64,000 nucleotides of DNA, taken from the IMG/VR virus record IMGVR_UViG_3300020578_000020, positions 42,307-106,306 of that record; one strand, 5' to 3'. Below, in pieces: positions 42,376 to 50,739 of the stretch (the first letter of the stretch is position 1; every line of letters begins with the position of its first letter). The notes beneath the pieces are model-generated. The model was not told the DNA's origin. It saw only the letters and a list, made by a program, of their open reading frames with translations, and ran no database searches. The DNA comes from a virus. Made by a program: the position numbers and the translations under genes.

Positions 42376-43750
42376 AATATTTTAACCAATATTTAATCAT
42401 TTCAGCTAACATTGTTTCAAATGTGTATTCAGGTTGCCACATTAAATATTTTCTTAATTTTGATGAATCACCTTTAAGGTTTTCTAACTCTTCGGGTCTA
42501 AAATGTTTTTCGTCAACAACAATATATTCTAAATAATTTAAACCTAATGAACTAAATACGTATTCACATAAGTCTTTTACTGAATGTGAAATACCTGTCG
42601 CACAAACATAATCATCAGGTTTTTCGGTTTGTAACATTAACCACATTGCATAAACATAATCTTTTGCGTGACCCCAATCTCTTGTTGCTGATAAATTACC
42701 AATATGTAATTTGTCTTGTAAACCTAAACTAATTCTTACTGCGGCTTTAACTACTTTATTTGTTACAAAGTTAGTTCCTCGTCTTGGTGATTCATGATTG
42801 AACAAAATTCCATTCCATATTTTCATACCATAAGAGTTTCTATAATTTCTACATATATTATATGAAAAAACTTTAGCACACCCATACGGCGAAACCGGAT
42901 TCATGGGTGTAGTTTCCCTTTGGTACCCGTCACTATCTATGTTATTTCCAAACATTTCTGAAGAAGAAGCTTGATAAATTTTAGAGTGTGGTGAAACCAT
43001 TCTAACCGCTTCTAACATATTTAATGTACCTAATCCCGTTGCGTTCGCGGTGTATATCGGTTGATCAAATGATATTCTAACATGAGATTGAGCGGCTAAG
43101 TTATAAACCTCATCTGGTTGAACCATCTTCAAAACCCTAATTAATGAGGCCATATCCGTTAAGTCAGCATACTCTAAAGTAATTTTATTGTCGTCTCTTA
43201 AATGATCAATTCTTGTTGATTGTGTTTCTGATACTGAATTTCTTTTAACTGTACCCCAAACTTCATAACCTTTTTCTACTAAAAGTTCTGCCAAGTAAGA
43301 ACCGTCTTGGCCATTTATACCTGTAATTAATGCTTTATTTTTTTTAGATTTTTTCATTATATATGATTTTTCGTTTTCCTTAATTATTTTAAAATTTAAA
43401 TTTTTGTAGATTTTTAGTGCCATAATATTGTCCTTATCTACAGATAAAAGTATATCACCATTATAAGAATTAATCAACGATTCGACAATATATTTACCAT
43501 ACCCCATACCATTATTTCCGTCAAAAACTATCACCCCTAACCATACATTACCATCTTCTTCATCTAAATGCCCATAACCTACACATTTACCATTATTAAA
43601 ATATAAAAAAGTGATTTTATGTTTTTGTAATACTGAAAAATCTCTTTTTTGAAAGTACCTAAATGTTTTTGTTCCTTTTGGGCTATTATCTATGTGATTC
43701 CTTAGTAACTCAATATCCTTTTCTGATGTAATTTTTTTTTGTTTTAACAT
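42365..43750 (-). CDS. gmd: fusion: GNAT acetyltransferase + GDP-mannose 4,6-dehydratase
   Basis: A 461-residue two-domain protein. I chose MLKQKKITSEKD at 43750; an earlier ATG at 43789 lies inside the upstream gene. Residues 1-135 form a GNAT domain (VWLGVIVFDGNNGMGYGKYI is the acetyl-CoA loop; LLSVDKDNIMALKIYKNLNF is the usual last strand-helix). From residue 140 a complete GMD follows: ALITGINGQDGSYLAELL, NLAAQSHVRISF, YQASSSEMFG, SPYGCAKVFSYN (YxxxK) and RDWGHAKDYVYAM. GMD makes GDP-4-keto-6-deoxymannose. The GNAT may acylate an amino sugar made from it by the aminotransferase encoded at 44189. The fusion itself is unusual. It overlaps fcl by 11 nt. Confidence 0.9.
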   Translation of the reverse strand: MLKQKKITSEKDIELLRNHIDNSPKGTKTFRYFQKRDFSVLQKHKITFLYFNNGKCVGYGHLDEEDGNVWLGVIVFDGNNGMGYGKYIVESLINSYNGDILLSVDKDNIMALKIYKNLNFKIIKENEKSYIMKKSKKNKALITGINGQDGSYLAELLVEKGYEVWGTVKRNSVSETQSTRIDHLRDDNKITLEYADLTDMASLIRVLKMVQPDEVYNLAAQSHVRISFDQPIYTANATGLGTLNMLEAVRMVSPHSKIYQASSSEMFGNNIDSDGYQRETTPMNPVSPYGCAKVFSYNICRNYRNSYGMKIWNGILFNHESPRRGTNFVTNKVVKAAVRISLGLQDKLHIGNLSATRDWGHAKDYVYAMWLMLQTEKPDDYVCATGISHSVKDLCEYVFSSLGLNYLEYIVVDEKHFRPEELENLKGDSSKLRKYLMWQPEYTFETMLAEMIKYWLKYYGK

Positions 43751-43757
43751 GGTGAAA

Positions 43758-44192
43758 TTAATAATTTTCAATAAAGTCACTACACACACCTAAACATAAA
43801 TTAATATCTTCGTTATTAATCTCAGGTAATACTGAAATACTACCCTTAATTGGTTGTTTTCCGGGATATGCCCAAATAAAATTTAAAGAGGTAAGTGTTA
43901 TGTGGTCTTCTTGGTGCCAAAAATAATTAAAATCATACCCACATTCTTTAAAGAATAGTACTGAGTCGATGTCTTTACAATGTATCCACAATTTAGATAA
44001 TCTATCCTTAAACCAATTGAAATCAACCCCGTATTGAGGGTTATCGTGACCCAACCAAAGAATATTATCTATAAACCAAACGTCAACTTCAACATCATAT
44101 CCTTTTGATATTGCTAAATCAATGTAGTTCGGTTCGTTTTCATAAGACTCAAATTTACCATTAATATTACCTCTGTGTGAAATTTTTATCAT
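43758..44192 (-). CDS. GDPD-like protein
   Basis: A 144-residue protein resembling the first part of glycerophosphodiester phosphodiesterases: IKISHRGNINGK (catalytic-type HRG, residues 2-13), ENEPNYIDLAISKGYDVEVD (the ExD metal site near residue 37) and ILWLGHDNPQYG (the second His). The TIM barrel is shorter than in full GDPDs (about 240), so it may be a minimal form. It could trim a glycerophospho group from a glycan or lipid. It sits between the aminotransferase and the GMD fusion, ATG overlapping the upstream stop region. Confidence 0.65.
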   Translation of the reverse strand: MIKISHRGNINGKFESYENEPNYIDLAISKGYDVEVDVWFIDNILWLGHDNPQYGVDFNWFKDRLSKLWIHCKDIDSVLFFKECGYDFNYFWHQEDHITLTSLNFIWAYPGKQPIKGSISVLPEINNEDINLCLGVCSDFIENY

Positions 44193-45283
44193 TTTTTTAA
44201 TTTAAAGAAATCTTTTATTAGTCTGCAAATATATAATACTTGACCTTTATTCAAATTAGGGGAACTTGGTAATAATAATACCTGTGAATTTAGTGTGTCA
44301 GATATGGTGTTATCTGATTTTATATTTTTTAAATGTTTGTGTGAATTAATTGAGTAAAACATAGGCCTAGTCTCAACACCCATTTTATATAGATGCAATT
44401 CCAAAGACCTTTTAATGTCTATATCAATATTATTAAATCTTAGTGAAAACATCCAGTTTGAGTGAATAGTACCTGACTCAATTTCTTGAAATTCAACATT
44501 GTCCAACGTTTTTAGATTTTCACGATACAAATTAAAGATCTCATTTTTCTTATCAATAATTTCATTCATAATCTCTAACTGACCATATAGAATTGCTGCT
44601 TGTATATTGGTCATTCTATAGTTATAACCTAAATTGTTATGTATAAATTTTTCACTTGATTGACCCTGATTTCTGATGTTATTTATATACTCGAATGTTT
44701 CATCGTCGTTTGTTATAAAACAACCTCCTTCACCACTTGTTATTGTCTTATTACCAAAAAAAGAAACTGAAGAACAAAGTGATTTAGTTCCCGAATAATG
44801 GTCATCGTATTTTCCCAAAAATCCCTCACAATTATCTTCAACAATTAAAGTGTTTTTAAATTTATTCTGTAGTTTAGGTACATTAACTATGTTACCTAAA
44901 TTGTGAACAACTAAAATGGCGTCGTTTTTTTTAGGATTGATTAAATCTTCGTTAAAATTCCAAGTTTTTATGTCGGTATCAATCGGTTTTAAATTAAAAT
45001 GATTATCATATAAAAATGAATTCCAAGCGGCGACATAAACATTATTAGGGCAAATAATGTTATTGATGTTAGGGTTTTTATGGATTAATGATTTTGACAA
45101 TAAATGAGTTGCCGTGGTACCATTATTTGTTAATACAATCCATTTAACATTTAAAATTGATTTCAATTTTTCTTTTGCAGCATCTAAATAATAACCTTGA
45201 GATGAGATCCAAGTAGAATCTAACGCTTCGTGAGCGTAAGATAATGTTTTTTTATTTAGATAAGGTTCATAGATTTTTATCAT
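44189..45283 (-). CDS. DegT/DnrJ/EryC1-type sugar aminotransferase
   Basis: A 364-residue PLP enzyme. KKNDAILVVHNLGN and EDNCEGFLGKY are typical. The Schiff-base lysine is in SFFGNKTITSGEGGCF (about residues 171-186), and NLGYNYRMTNIQAAILYGQL closes the active site. The family transfers an amino group from glutamate to a keto-sugar nucleotide. Next to GMD, the most likely reaction is 4-amination of GDP-4-keto-6-deoxymannose to GDP-perosamine, which the GNAT domain could then acylate. The sugar assignment is inference; the family is clear. Confidence 0.88.
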   Translation of the reverse strand: MIKIYEPYLNKKTLSYAHEALDSTWISSQGYYLDAAKEKLKSILNVKWIVLTNNGTTATHLLSKSLIHKNPNINNIICPNNVYVAAWNSFLYDNHFNLKPIDTDIKTWNFNEDLINPKKNDAILVVHNLGNIVNVPKLQNKFKNTLIVEDNCEGFLGKYDDHYSGTKSLCSSVSFFGNKTITSGEGGCFITNDDETFEYINNIRNQGQSSEKFIHNNLGYNYRMTNIQAAILYGQLEIMNEIIDKKNEIFNLYRENLKTLDNVEFQEIESGTIHSNWMFSLRFNNIDIDIKRSLELHLYKMGVETRPMFYSINSHKHLKNIKSDNTISDTLNSQVLLLPSSPNLNKGQVLYICRLIKDFFKLKK

Positions 45284-45295
45284 AAATTCAGTAAG

Positions 45296-46186
45296 TTATT
45301 TTCTGGCAACTTTCATTACTGAATTATAATAGTATTCACAACATTTATCAATATTATGGTTTGATTTAAATTCCTCATGACCTCTTAACCCTAAATCAAG
45401 ATATCTATTGTCTTCTAACAAATAATTTATTTTTTCCTCAAGGTTGGAGTAATCATCATTAAATATTTCATAGTTACTCAACTCCATGTGGTTTGAGTCA
45501 ACGGAATGACTTCTCATTTTTGGCATTAATAATGCGGTTTTACAAGATAGGATTTCCCAAATCCTAATTGAGTCGTAGGAATTACCAAAATAATGGAGAC
45601 CAATTTTAGATTGGTTTGTAATATTTCTAAAGTTTTCAGTTGCAAATCCTGGTTTGTAATTTGCTCCATTAACATCTATATACCAATTAAGATGACTTAA
45701 AGTCGTTTGTGATAAATTAATAATGTAATCAACAAAAGGTCTTCTTCTTGGATTTGTCATGTTACCAATAAAAGATATATCATATGGTTTATCTGTTATA
45801 TTTTCATCATATATACTATTCATTGGGAAATGAAATGGTATAACAGGTGATTTTGTTGTTATATGTGTATTATCTGTCAATTCTCTTTGCATGAATATAT
45901 CAGGTTCTCTGATTGTCCATCTTTGTAATTGTTCTTCATCGGTATCGTCGTGTTGGATAAGGAAACTATTTCTCAGTTGATTATCTAATAAAGAATTTAT
46001 TCTACGCAATTGATTCGGTTCGTGCAAATAAACAACCACATTTTTATAACTAACGGTTGGGTTAAAATAATGAATGGTATTCTCATCAACAATATCAATA
46101 GAATGACCCATCTTTTCAAAATATTTAAAGTAAGTTGTTGATCCCCACACCCAAGAGTAGTTAAAAAATAAAAAATCCTTTTCCAT
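45296..46186 (-). CDS. glycosyltransferase-like protein (CgeB/GT1-like)
   Basis: A 296-residue protein with a C-terminal GT-B half: YDISFIGNMTNPRRRPFVDY (about residues 123-142), then IGLHYFGNSYDSIRIWEILS with the Glu used for donor binding, and a final helix set SNYEIFNDDYSNLEEKINYL. The N-terminal half is short. It resembles CgeB-like spore/LPS glycosyltransferases. Acceptor unknown. It follows the remnant at 46191 and precedes the aminotransferase by 12 nt. Confidence 0.68.
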   Translation of the reverse strand: MEKDFLFFNYSWVWGSTTYFKYFEKMGHSIDIVDENTIHYFNPTVSYKNVVVYLHEPNQLRRINSLLDNQLRNSFLIQHDDTDEEQLQRWTIREPDIFMQRELTDNTHITTKSPVIPFHFPMNSIYDENITDKPYDISFIGNMTNPRRRPFVDYIINLSQTTLSHLNWYIDVNGANYKPGFATENFRNITNQSKIGLHYFGNSYDSIRIWEILSCKTALLMPKMRSHSVDSNHMELSNYEIFNDDYSNLEEKINYLLEDNRYLDLGLRGHEEFKSNHNIDKCCEYYYNSVMKVARK

Positions 46187-46190
46187 AATG

Positions 46191-46436
46191 TTATTTTAAT
46201 ATATTATAATTTATATTGCTTGTTGTGTTTATTTCTGTTGTGACATAATTTTCTAAATAAAATTTCAAAACTTTTTCAGCATGTGATATGTCAAAATTAT
46301 GTTCTATATATATTCTGTGCATATAGTTCCATAAATCAGAATATTTTTTCATAAAATCTATATTTCCATATGATATGTGATCGTTAAAAATTTGTAATCC
46401 TTGATACTCGGCAAGACTAAATGGGATTGTTTCATA
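46191..46436 (-). pseudogene. 5'-truncated gene remnant without start codon
   Basis: An 82-codon open stretch directly after, and in frame with, the stop of the upstream gene. It begins YETIPFSLAEYQGLQIFNDH and ends in NINYNILK then TAA. It has no ATG until FMKKYSD. Its composition is that of a normal protein C-terminus. The likely reading is the 3' remainder of a glycan-locus gene whose 5' part was replaced by the 102-residue gene; readthrough of the TAA is a less likely alternative. Confidence 0.45.
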
Positions 46437-46745
46437 TTAGTATGTCTTGTGAGATCGTTGTAAAAATTTACCGTTATCAAGATCCTCACCTGAAAACTTA
46501 GCGTTAATTAGTTCGATTAATTTTTCGTCAACTTCATTGATTAGTTGGTTTCTTTGAACATTCAGATCGGTCGCTTTCTTTAAGGTTTCCCAAAGTTTTT
46601 GAGCTCCCTCTTCATCGTTAAAATATTTTTCTTTATATTCATCAAAAGTCATTCTTCTTATTTCATATAATAACTCTTGATTAGTCCACATCTTCATATC
46701 AACGGTAACTAATTTGTCGATAACATTACCTAAAGTATCAGCCAT
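46437..46745 (-). CDS. conserved phage protein (102 aa)
   Basis: A 102-residue helical protein starting MADTLGNVIDKLVTVDMKMW and ending FLQRSHKTY. The start (MADTLGxxxDKL) and the HKTY end are a pattern I know from many marine T4-like phages; function unknown. It sits alone within the glycan block, flanked by a gene remnant downstream, which suggests that it or the neighbours moved. Confidence 0.72.
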   Translation of the reverse strand: MADTLGNVIDKLVTVDMKMWTNQELLYEIRRMTFDEYKEKYFNDEEGAQKLWETLKKATDLNVQRNQLINEVDEKLIELINAKFSGEDLDNGKFLQRSHKTY

Positions 46746-46766
46746 TTTATTTATTTAATTGTTTAT

Positions 46767-47465
46767 TTATTTAATTACTTTTATGCCATTTTTACTAATA
46801 TATTCGCTAAGTTCAACCCTATCGGAATACATATGGGCAAAAACGTTATTATTAAGTTTATAACACATTAGTAGTGAAAGGAAAGAACTACTAATTATGT
46901 GACATTCTTTTGCGTTTTCAATTACCTTTAATAATGAAAAAGTTTTGTATTTTCTATCCGCATAAATTACTGGCAAATCAATATTAATTTTACGTCTATC
47001 TATTAGTATGTTTTCATCTTTTTTTTCGTGTATAAAAACATAATTACTAATATTATTATTTAATATTAATTCTTGGTAAACCCTATTTTCCTCATTAATG
47101 TCCCTCTCGATATGAAAATATTCGTGTTTGATTTTTGGGTCATATCCGGCCATCATATAAAATGAGTCATCAAAGTCCTTAGAATAATCAAATGTTTTTT
47201 GACCTATTAGAAACGATGAAATTATTTTATGAAATCTATTCGTTAATGTGTACCTATCCATATCATTATCGTTATTTATCTCAACAACTTTAATCTTATT
47301 GATGTCCCGATACATAAATTTAACATTATCTATATTGTGTGATTTTGCGGGTACGTAAATATCATATTCAGGGTAATCCTCAGAAATCTTCCTTACCATC
47401 CCATTATGGACAATATTATCCCCCAATCCTAAATGTTGTTTAACAAATATTTTTTTAGTAGACAT
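46767..47465 (-). CDS. glycosyltransferase-like protein (GT9-like)
   Basis: A 232-residue protein; I prefer MSTKKIFVKQHLGLGDNIVH at 47465 over a Met three codons earlier. LGLGDNIVHNGMVRKISEDY resembles the start of heptosyltransferase-like GT-B proteins, and the C-terminal half has KECHIISSSFLSLLMCYKLN, like the donor-site part. It is short for a full GT-B enzyme (usually over 320). Acceptor and sugar unknown. It overlaps the end of the SGNH-like gene. Confidence 0.6.
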   Translation of the reverse strand: MSTKKIFVKQHLGLGDNIVHNGMVRKISEDYPEYDIYVPAKSHNIDNVKFMYRDINKIKVVEINNDNDMDRYTLTNRFHKIISSFLIGQKTFDYSKDFDDSFYMMAGYDPKIKHEYFHIERDINEENRVYQELILNNNISNYVFIHEKKDENILIDRRKINIDLPVIYADRKYKTFSLLKVIENAKECHIISSSFLSLLMCYKLNNNVFAHMYSDRVELSEYISKNGIKVIK

Positions 47466-47994
47466 AGATTCCAATTTCTTTAAATTTTGTTTGTATGATT
47501 TCTTTAACTAAGTCATGTTTTAAATGACAATAATCCATAAAGTAATTCATTTTAGTTAGTCCGTCAATACCTATAAGGTCTTTAATTATTGAAACGTGCG
47601 GTATGTTGTTTTCAATAAACAAAGATTCTATATATGAGTCCCATTTTAAACTTATTGTATTTCTAAAACGACAATCCCCAATAATAGGTTCTGAGGGGTT
47701 TTCGCTAGGTCCTGATATGGTTGATGGGTGGCCACCCCAACCAATTACATTATATCCCCTTTCTTTTAGGTCTAAATAGGTTCTAAAAAATCTATCAACA
47801 CATTCTATAATTACCTCATCAATTGGTCTACTTTGCAATTGAATTTGTTTTGGTAGGTGAACTCGGCAATCAACCTCACCTACAATTAACATTACATAAT
47901 CGTTTTTTTTATCTAAACAGTATAAATCAAATGAATCTAAAAAATTAATGTTGTATTGATAATGTTTATTATATGTTGGGATGACGATATTCAT
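47455..47994 (-). CDS. SGNH-hydrolase-like protein
   Basis: A 179-residue protein. VMLIVGEVDCRVHLPKQIQL (about residues 34-53) and VIGWGGHPSTISGPSEN, then FMDYCHLKHDL (about 153-163), fit the SGNH-like proteins of polysaccharide loci, where GExDCR and the final D-x-x-H are conserved. These often add or remove O-acyl groups on sugars. The nucleophile Ser is not obvious, so it may be a non-hydrolytic relative. It lies between the HAD/nucleotidyltransferase fusion and a glycosyltransferase. Confidence 0.62.
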   Translation of the reverse strand: MNIVIPTYNKHYQYNINFLDSFDLYCLDKKNDYVMLIVGEVDCRVHLPKQIQLQSRPIDEVIIECVDRFFRTYLDLKERGYNVIGWGGHPSTISGPSENPSEPIIGDCRFRNTISLKWDSYIESLFIENNIPHVSIIKDLIGIDGLTKMNYFMDYCHLKHDLVKEIIQTKFKEIGIYVY

Positions 47995-47996
47995 TT

Positions 47997-49352
47997 TTAT
48001 TTTTTAAAATTTTCTAAGTAATTTTTTAAATCTTCAGGTGTCCCTAATCCCCACATTTTTTCTATATTAAATGTTCTAATTTTTTTATTGTCTTTGATTG
48101 CTTCATTAAAAACAGGACAAACATAAAATTCCTTATTTACTCTTATATTTTTATTTACCATTTGTTCTGCATATTTAACAAAATCCGAACCATGTTTCCA
48201 ATAATAATATCCTACAGTCGCAGTGTTAGATATTGGTTTTTTTTCTGCCACTTCAGTTACCAAACCATTTTCATCAACTTTAGCAAAAGACCATTTTGGG
48301 TGAGTTGCGGTGAAGGTGACAATACCACCATCGGCGTCAGTCTCTTGCATTTTATACATAAACTCATTTGAATCCCACTCAACAAATTGATCTGAATTTG
48401 CAAAGAATAATGGATTCTCGTTATTTATAAATTCTTTCGCTAATAGTGCTGTACATGCTGCACCATCAGTTAATCCTTTAGTTTCAACAATAGTACAATT
48501 GGGTGTTATCAAATTTAATAATATGTCTAAATTGTATTTTTTTCTATGTGATTTTTGTACCACATATATATAATTCGCATCAAGATTTAAATTTTCAACT
48601 ACTACTTGGATCATAGGTTTATTTTTAACCTCAATTAGTGGTTTTGGGAAGGTGTATCCTGCTTGTTCAAATCTACTACCTGCGCCGGCCATTGGAATTA
48701 AAATATTTAATTTATCATTTTTCCATTTAAGTGTTGTGTTCATTTTTGTCTCTCCAAGGTGTTTATTTATATTATTGTAGGTAACTTCCTTTGGTGACTT
48801 TACCCTCATTATGTTCGATTTAGATCTACTAGCGGCCAATAAACCATATGGTGAATCCTCAACAATTAAAGTTTCTTCAGGTAGATATCCCATCATAGAA
48901 ACGGCTTTCCAATAAATTTCAGGATGAGGTTTTGAATTTTTAACATCTTCATTAGATAGAATTAAATCAAAATATTCGATAATCCCCAATTTAGATAGTA
49001 CCGTCAATACGGTCTTACGAATACTATTACTACAACATGCGATTTTATAACCATCATTCGATAATTTTTTCATACAATTTTGTAACTCAATTGACGGAGA
49101 CAACAACCCTAACTTTAATAATGTTAATCTTTGTTTTTCATTCCAAACCTTGTCATAATCCTCAATTGGTAATCCTTTTTCTTTTGTTAACATCTCTAAT
49201 TTTTGGTTAGTTTTTAATCCGTCGTATTTACTTAAATGTTCCGACCAATCTATAGAGTAATTAGGTCCTAGCGCATCATTTAAAGAATTAAAATGTATAA
49301 TTTTAGCATCTACTAAAACACCGTCTAGATCAAATATTATTAACTTTATCAT
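47997..49352 (-). CDS. fusion: HAD phosphatase + sugar nucleotidyltransferase
   Basis: A 451-residue protein. Residues 1-200 are a HAD phosphatase or phosphomutase: LIIFDLDGVLVDAKIIHF, CCSNSIRKTVL, SKPHPEIYWKA and IVEDSPYGLLAA. Residues 215-451 are a sugar-1-phosphate nucleotidyltransferase: ILIPMAGAGSRFEQAGYTFP, then KPLIEVKNKPMIQVV, PLFFANSDQFVEW and the C-terminal MWGLGTPEDL. It could dephosphorylate or isomerise a sugar phosphate and then activate it to an NDP-sugar. The exact sugar is not readable from sequence. The two-step fusion fits a compact phage glycan pathway. Confidence 0.88.
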   Translation of the reverse strand: MIKLIIFDLDGVLVDAKIIHFNSLNDALGPNYSIDWSEHLSKYDGLKTNQKLEMLTKEKGLPIEDYDKVWNEKQRLTLLKLGLLSPSIELQNCMKKLSNDGYKIACCSNSIRKTVLTVLSKLGIIEYFDLILSNEDVKNSKPHPEIYWKAVSMMGYLPEETLIVEDSPYGLLAASRSKSNIMRVKSPKEVTYNNINKHLGETKMNTTLKWKNDKLNILIPMAGAGSRFEQAGYTFPKPLIEVKNKPMIQVVVENLNLDANYIYVVQKSHRKKYNLDILLNLITPNCTIVETKGLTDGAACTALLAKEFINNENPLFFANSDQFVEWDSNEFMYKMQETDADGGIVTFTATHPKWSFAKVDENGLVTEVAEKKPISNTATVGYYYWKHGSDFVKYAEQMVNKNIRVNKEFYVCPVFNEAIKDNKKIRTFNIEKMWGLGTPEDLKNYLENFKK

Positions 49353-50043
49353 ACTAATTCATCTAATTTTTTTATTATTTCATTTGTTGTGAGGTTAAAA
49401 ACCACTGATTTTTGTTTTTTAAATTGTACTATAGATTTAGTATTCATGGTAAATGTATAATGTAACCTCACTCTTTTAGACCATTCCACGTCTTCCGCCT
49501 CTCCCCATGTCAAATCCTCATTTAGTGGAAACTCTACCATCACTTTCTTTTTTGAAATCCAGTAACTTCCCGATATATATTGGAATTGATTTAAATTATT
49601 TATTTCATATGGTAATAGTGCAGAACTTTTAATTATGTCTTCAGTTGATTGTCCGTGATTTATTTGATTGTGAGGCCATAGACACCAATCTCTGAATCTA
49701 CTACCGTCTTTATTTAATATAATATCCATTCTTATGTCAAAATAATTACCTGATAATATCTGACCACTGTACCAGCCATCTGAAAATGTGATATAATCAT
49801 GTAGAAAAACTATGTTTTCAAAAATAGAATTTTGAGTTATTAAGTTTTTTTTTTTGTTATCCATCCTGTTTTTGAAGATTCATTAAACGGTATATGTTTA
49901 ATTTTTGGATGGTTATATGACCCCATATCCCCACCTACTATTATAATTTCATAATTAGGGATTTTTTGTTGGTCTATTGAGTGTATCACATCAAACAAAT
50001 CACTTATATGTTTATTAGTCACTATACCAAAAGTAAAATCCAT
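49349..50043 (-). CDS. glycosyltransferase GT2-like, split by A11 tract
   Basis: Two overlapping frames together make one GT2-like enzyme of about 230 residues. The N-terminal part (50043 down) reads MDFTFGIVTNKHISDLFDVI, IPNYEIIIVGGDMG and FNESSKTGWITKKK; the other frame continues NLITQNSIFENIVFLHDYIT, SDGWYSG and LTWGEAEDVEWSKRVR. The break is in 11 A (plus-strand T 49845-49855). Twelve or nine A would restore the frame. Both halves are needed for a complete fold. Phase variation by slippage, transcriptional slippage or a homopolymer read error are the options. Confidence 0.75.
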
Positions 50044-50048
50044 TTTCT

Positions 50049-50738
50049 TTAATTTGTGTATCTTTCTATTATTGTTTTTCTTTGATCCCCTGGATTTGTA
50101 GTATACCTTGATTGATCGTTAATGTCTATAGATTCACCAATAAATGCGAAGTCATCTATTTTTCTATCTCTCATTATTTTACGACAATCCCCTTCATAAT
50201 TAAAGTACTCATCGTGCACTAATCTAGATGTTTTAGTCATCGGGTAAATGATATCCCTTAAAAATATTTGGTCAATAAACTTTTCGTGGGGATTATTATT
50301 ATATCGGTCTATCAAGGGTATTATATCTATCGACCCACCTTTAGAACCCCACATACCCGCATTAATAACCCACGAATGACCAACTGGGTGGTCTCTAATT
50401 ATATGAAAATCTTTTCCAGAATCTATCCATTCATATACCGATGCCCTATCTCTTAGAGAAATCCTTGAGTCAGCATCTCTAGATATAAAGTATTCTACAG
50501 ATTTATTTCCACAGGGGTAGAATCTCCACATAGACCTATAAAACCCATTATTTTCGGATTTTATTAGTTTAACATTATTGTTTTTTAATTTATCTAATAT
50601 TTCATTTGGTACTGTGTCGTCATGGTAAACCCACATTTTCCATTCCGGAAATATTTTAAACATTAATTCAGAGTTCTTAACAGCACCTATGGTGTATAGT
50701 GGATCCGAACCAAAAAGTGAAAAACTAACTACTTTCAT
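50049..50738 (-). CDS. glycosyltransferase-like protein, GT-A type
   Basis: A 229-residue protein starting MKVVSFSLFGSDPLYTIGAV. The middle has YFISRDADSRISLRDRASVY (about residues 83-102), with a DAD metal motif, followed by IRDHPVGHSWVINAGMWGSK. That pair is typical of a GT-A family found in phage and surface-glycan loci, with DxD binding the nucleotide-sugar. Sugar and acceptor unknown. It lies in the run of transferases with gaps of only a few bases. Confidence 0.75.
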   Translation of the reverse strand: MKVVSFSLFGSDPLYTIGAVKNSELMFKIFPEWKMWVYHDDTVPNEILDKLKNNNVKLIKSENNGFYRSMWRFYPCGNKSVEYFISRDADSRISLRDRASVYEWIDSGKDFHIIRDHPVGHSWVINAGMWGSKGGSIDIIPLIDRYNNNPHEKFIDQIFLRDIIYPMTKTSRLVHDEYFNYEGDCRKIMRDRKIDDFAFIGESIDINDQSRYTTNPGDQRKTIIERYTN

Positions 50739-50739
50739 T

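Noticed and set aside
43751-43789. Longer start of the GNAT-GMD gene (MCVVTLLKIINF at 43789)
   Set aside because: It would overlap the upstream gene in another frame; the ATG at 43750 starts right at the GNAT domain with an A-rich leader.
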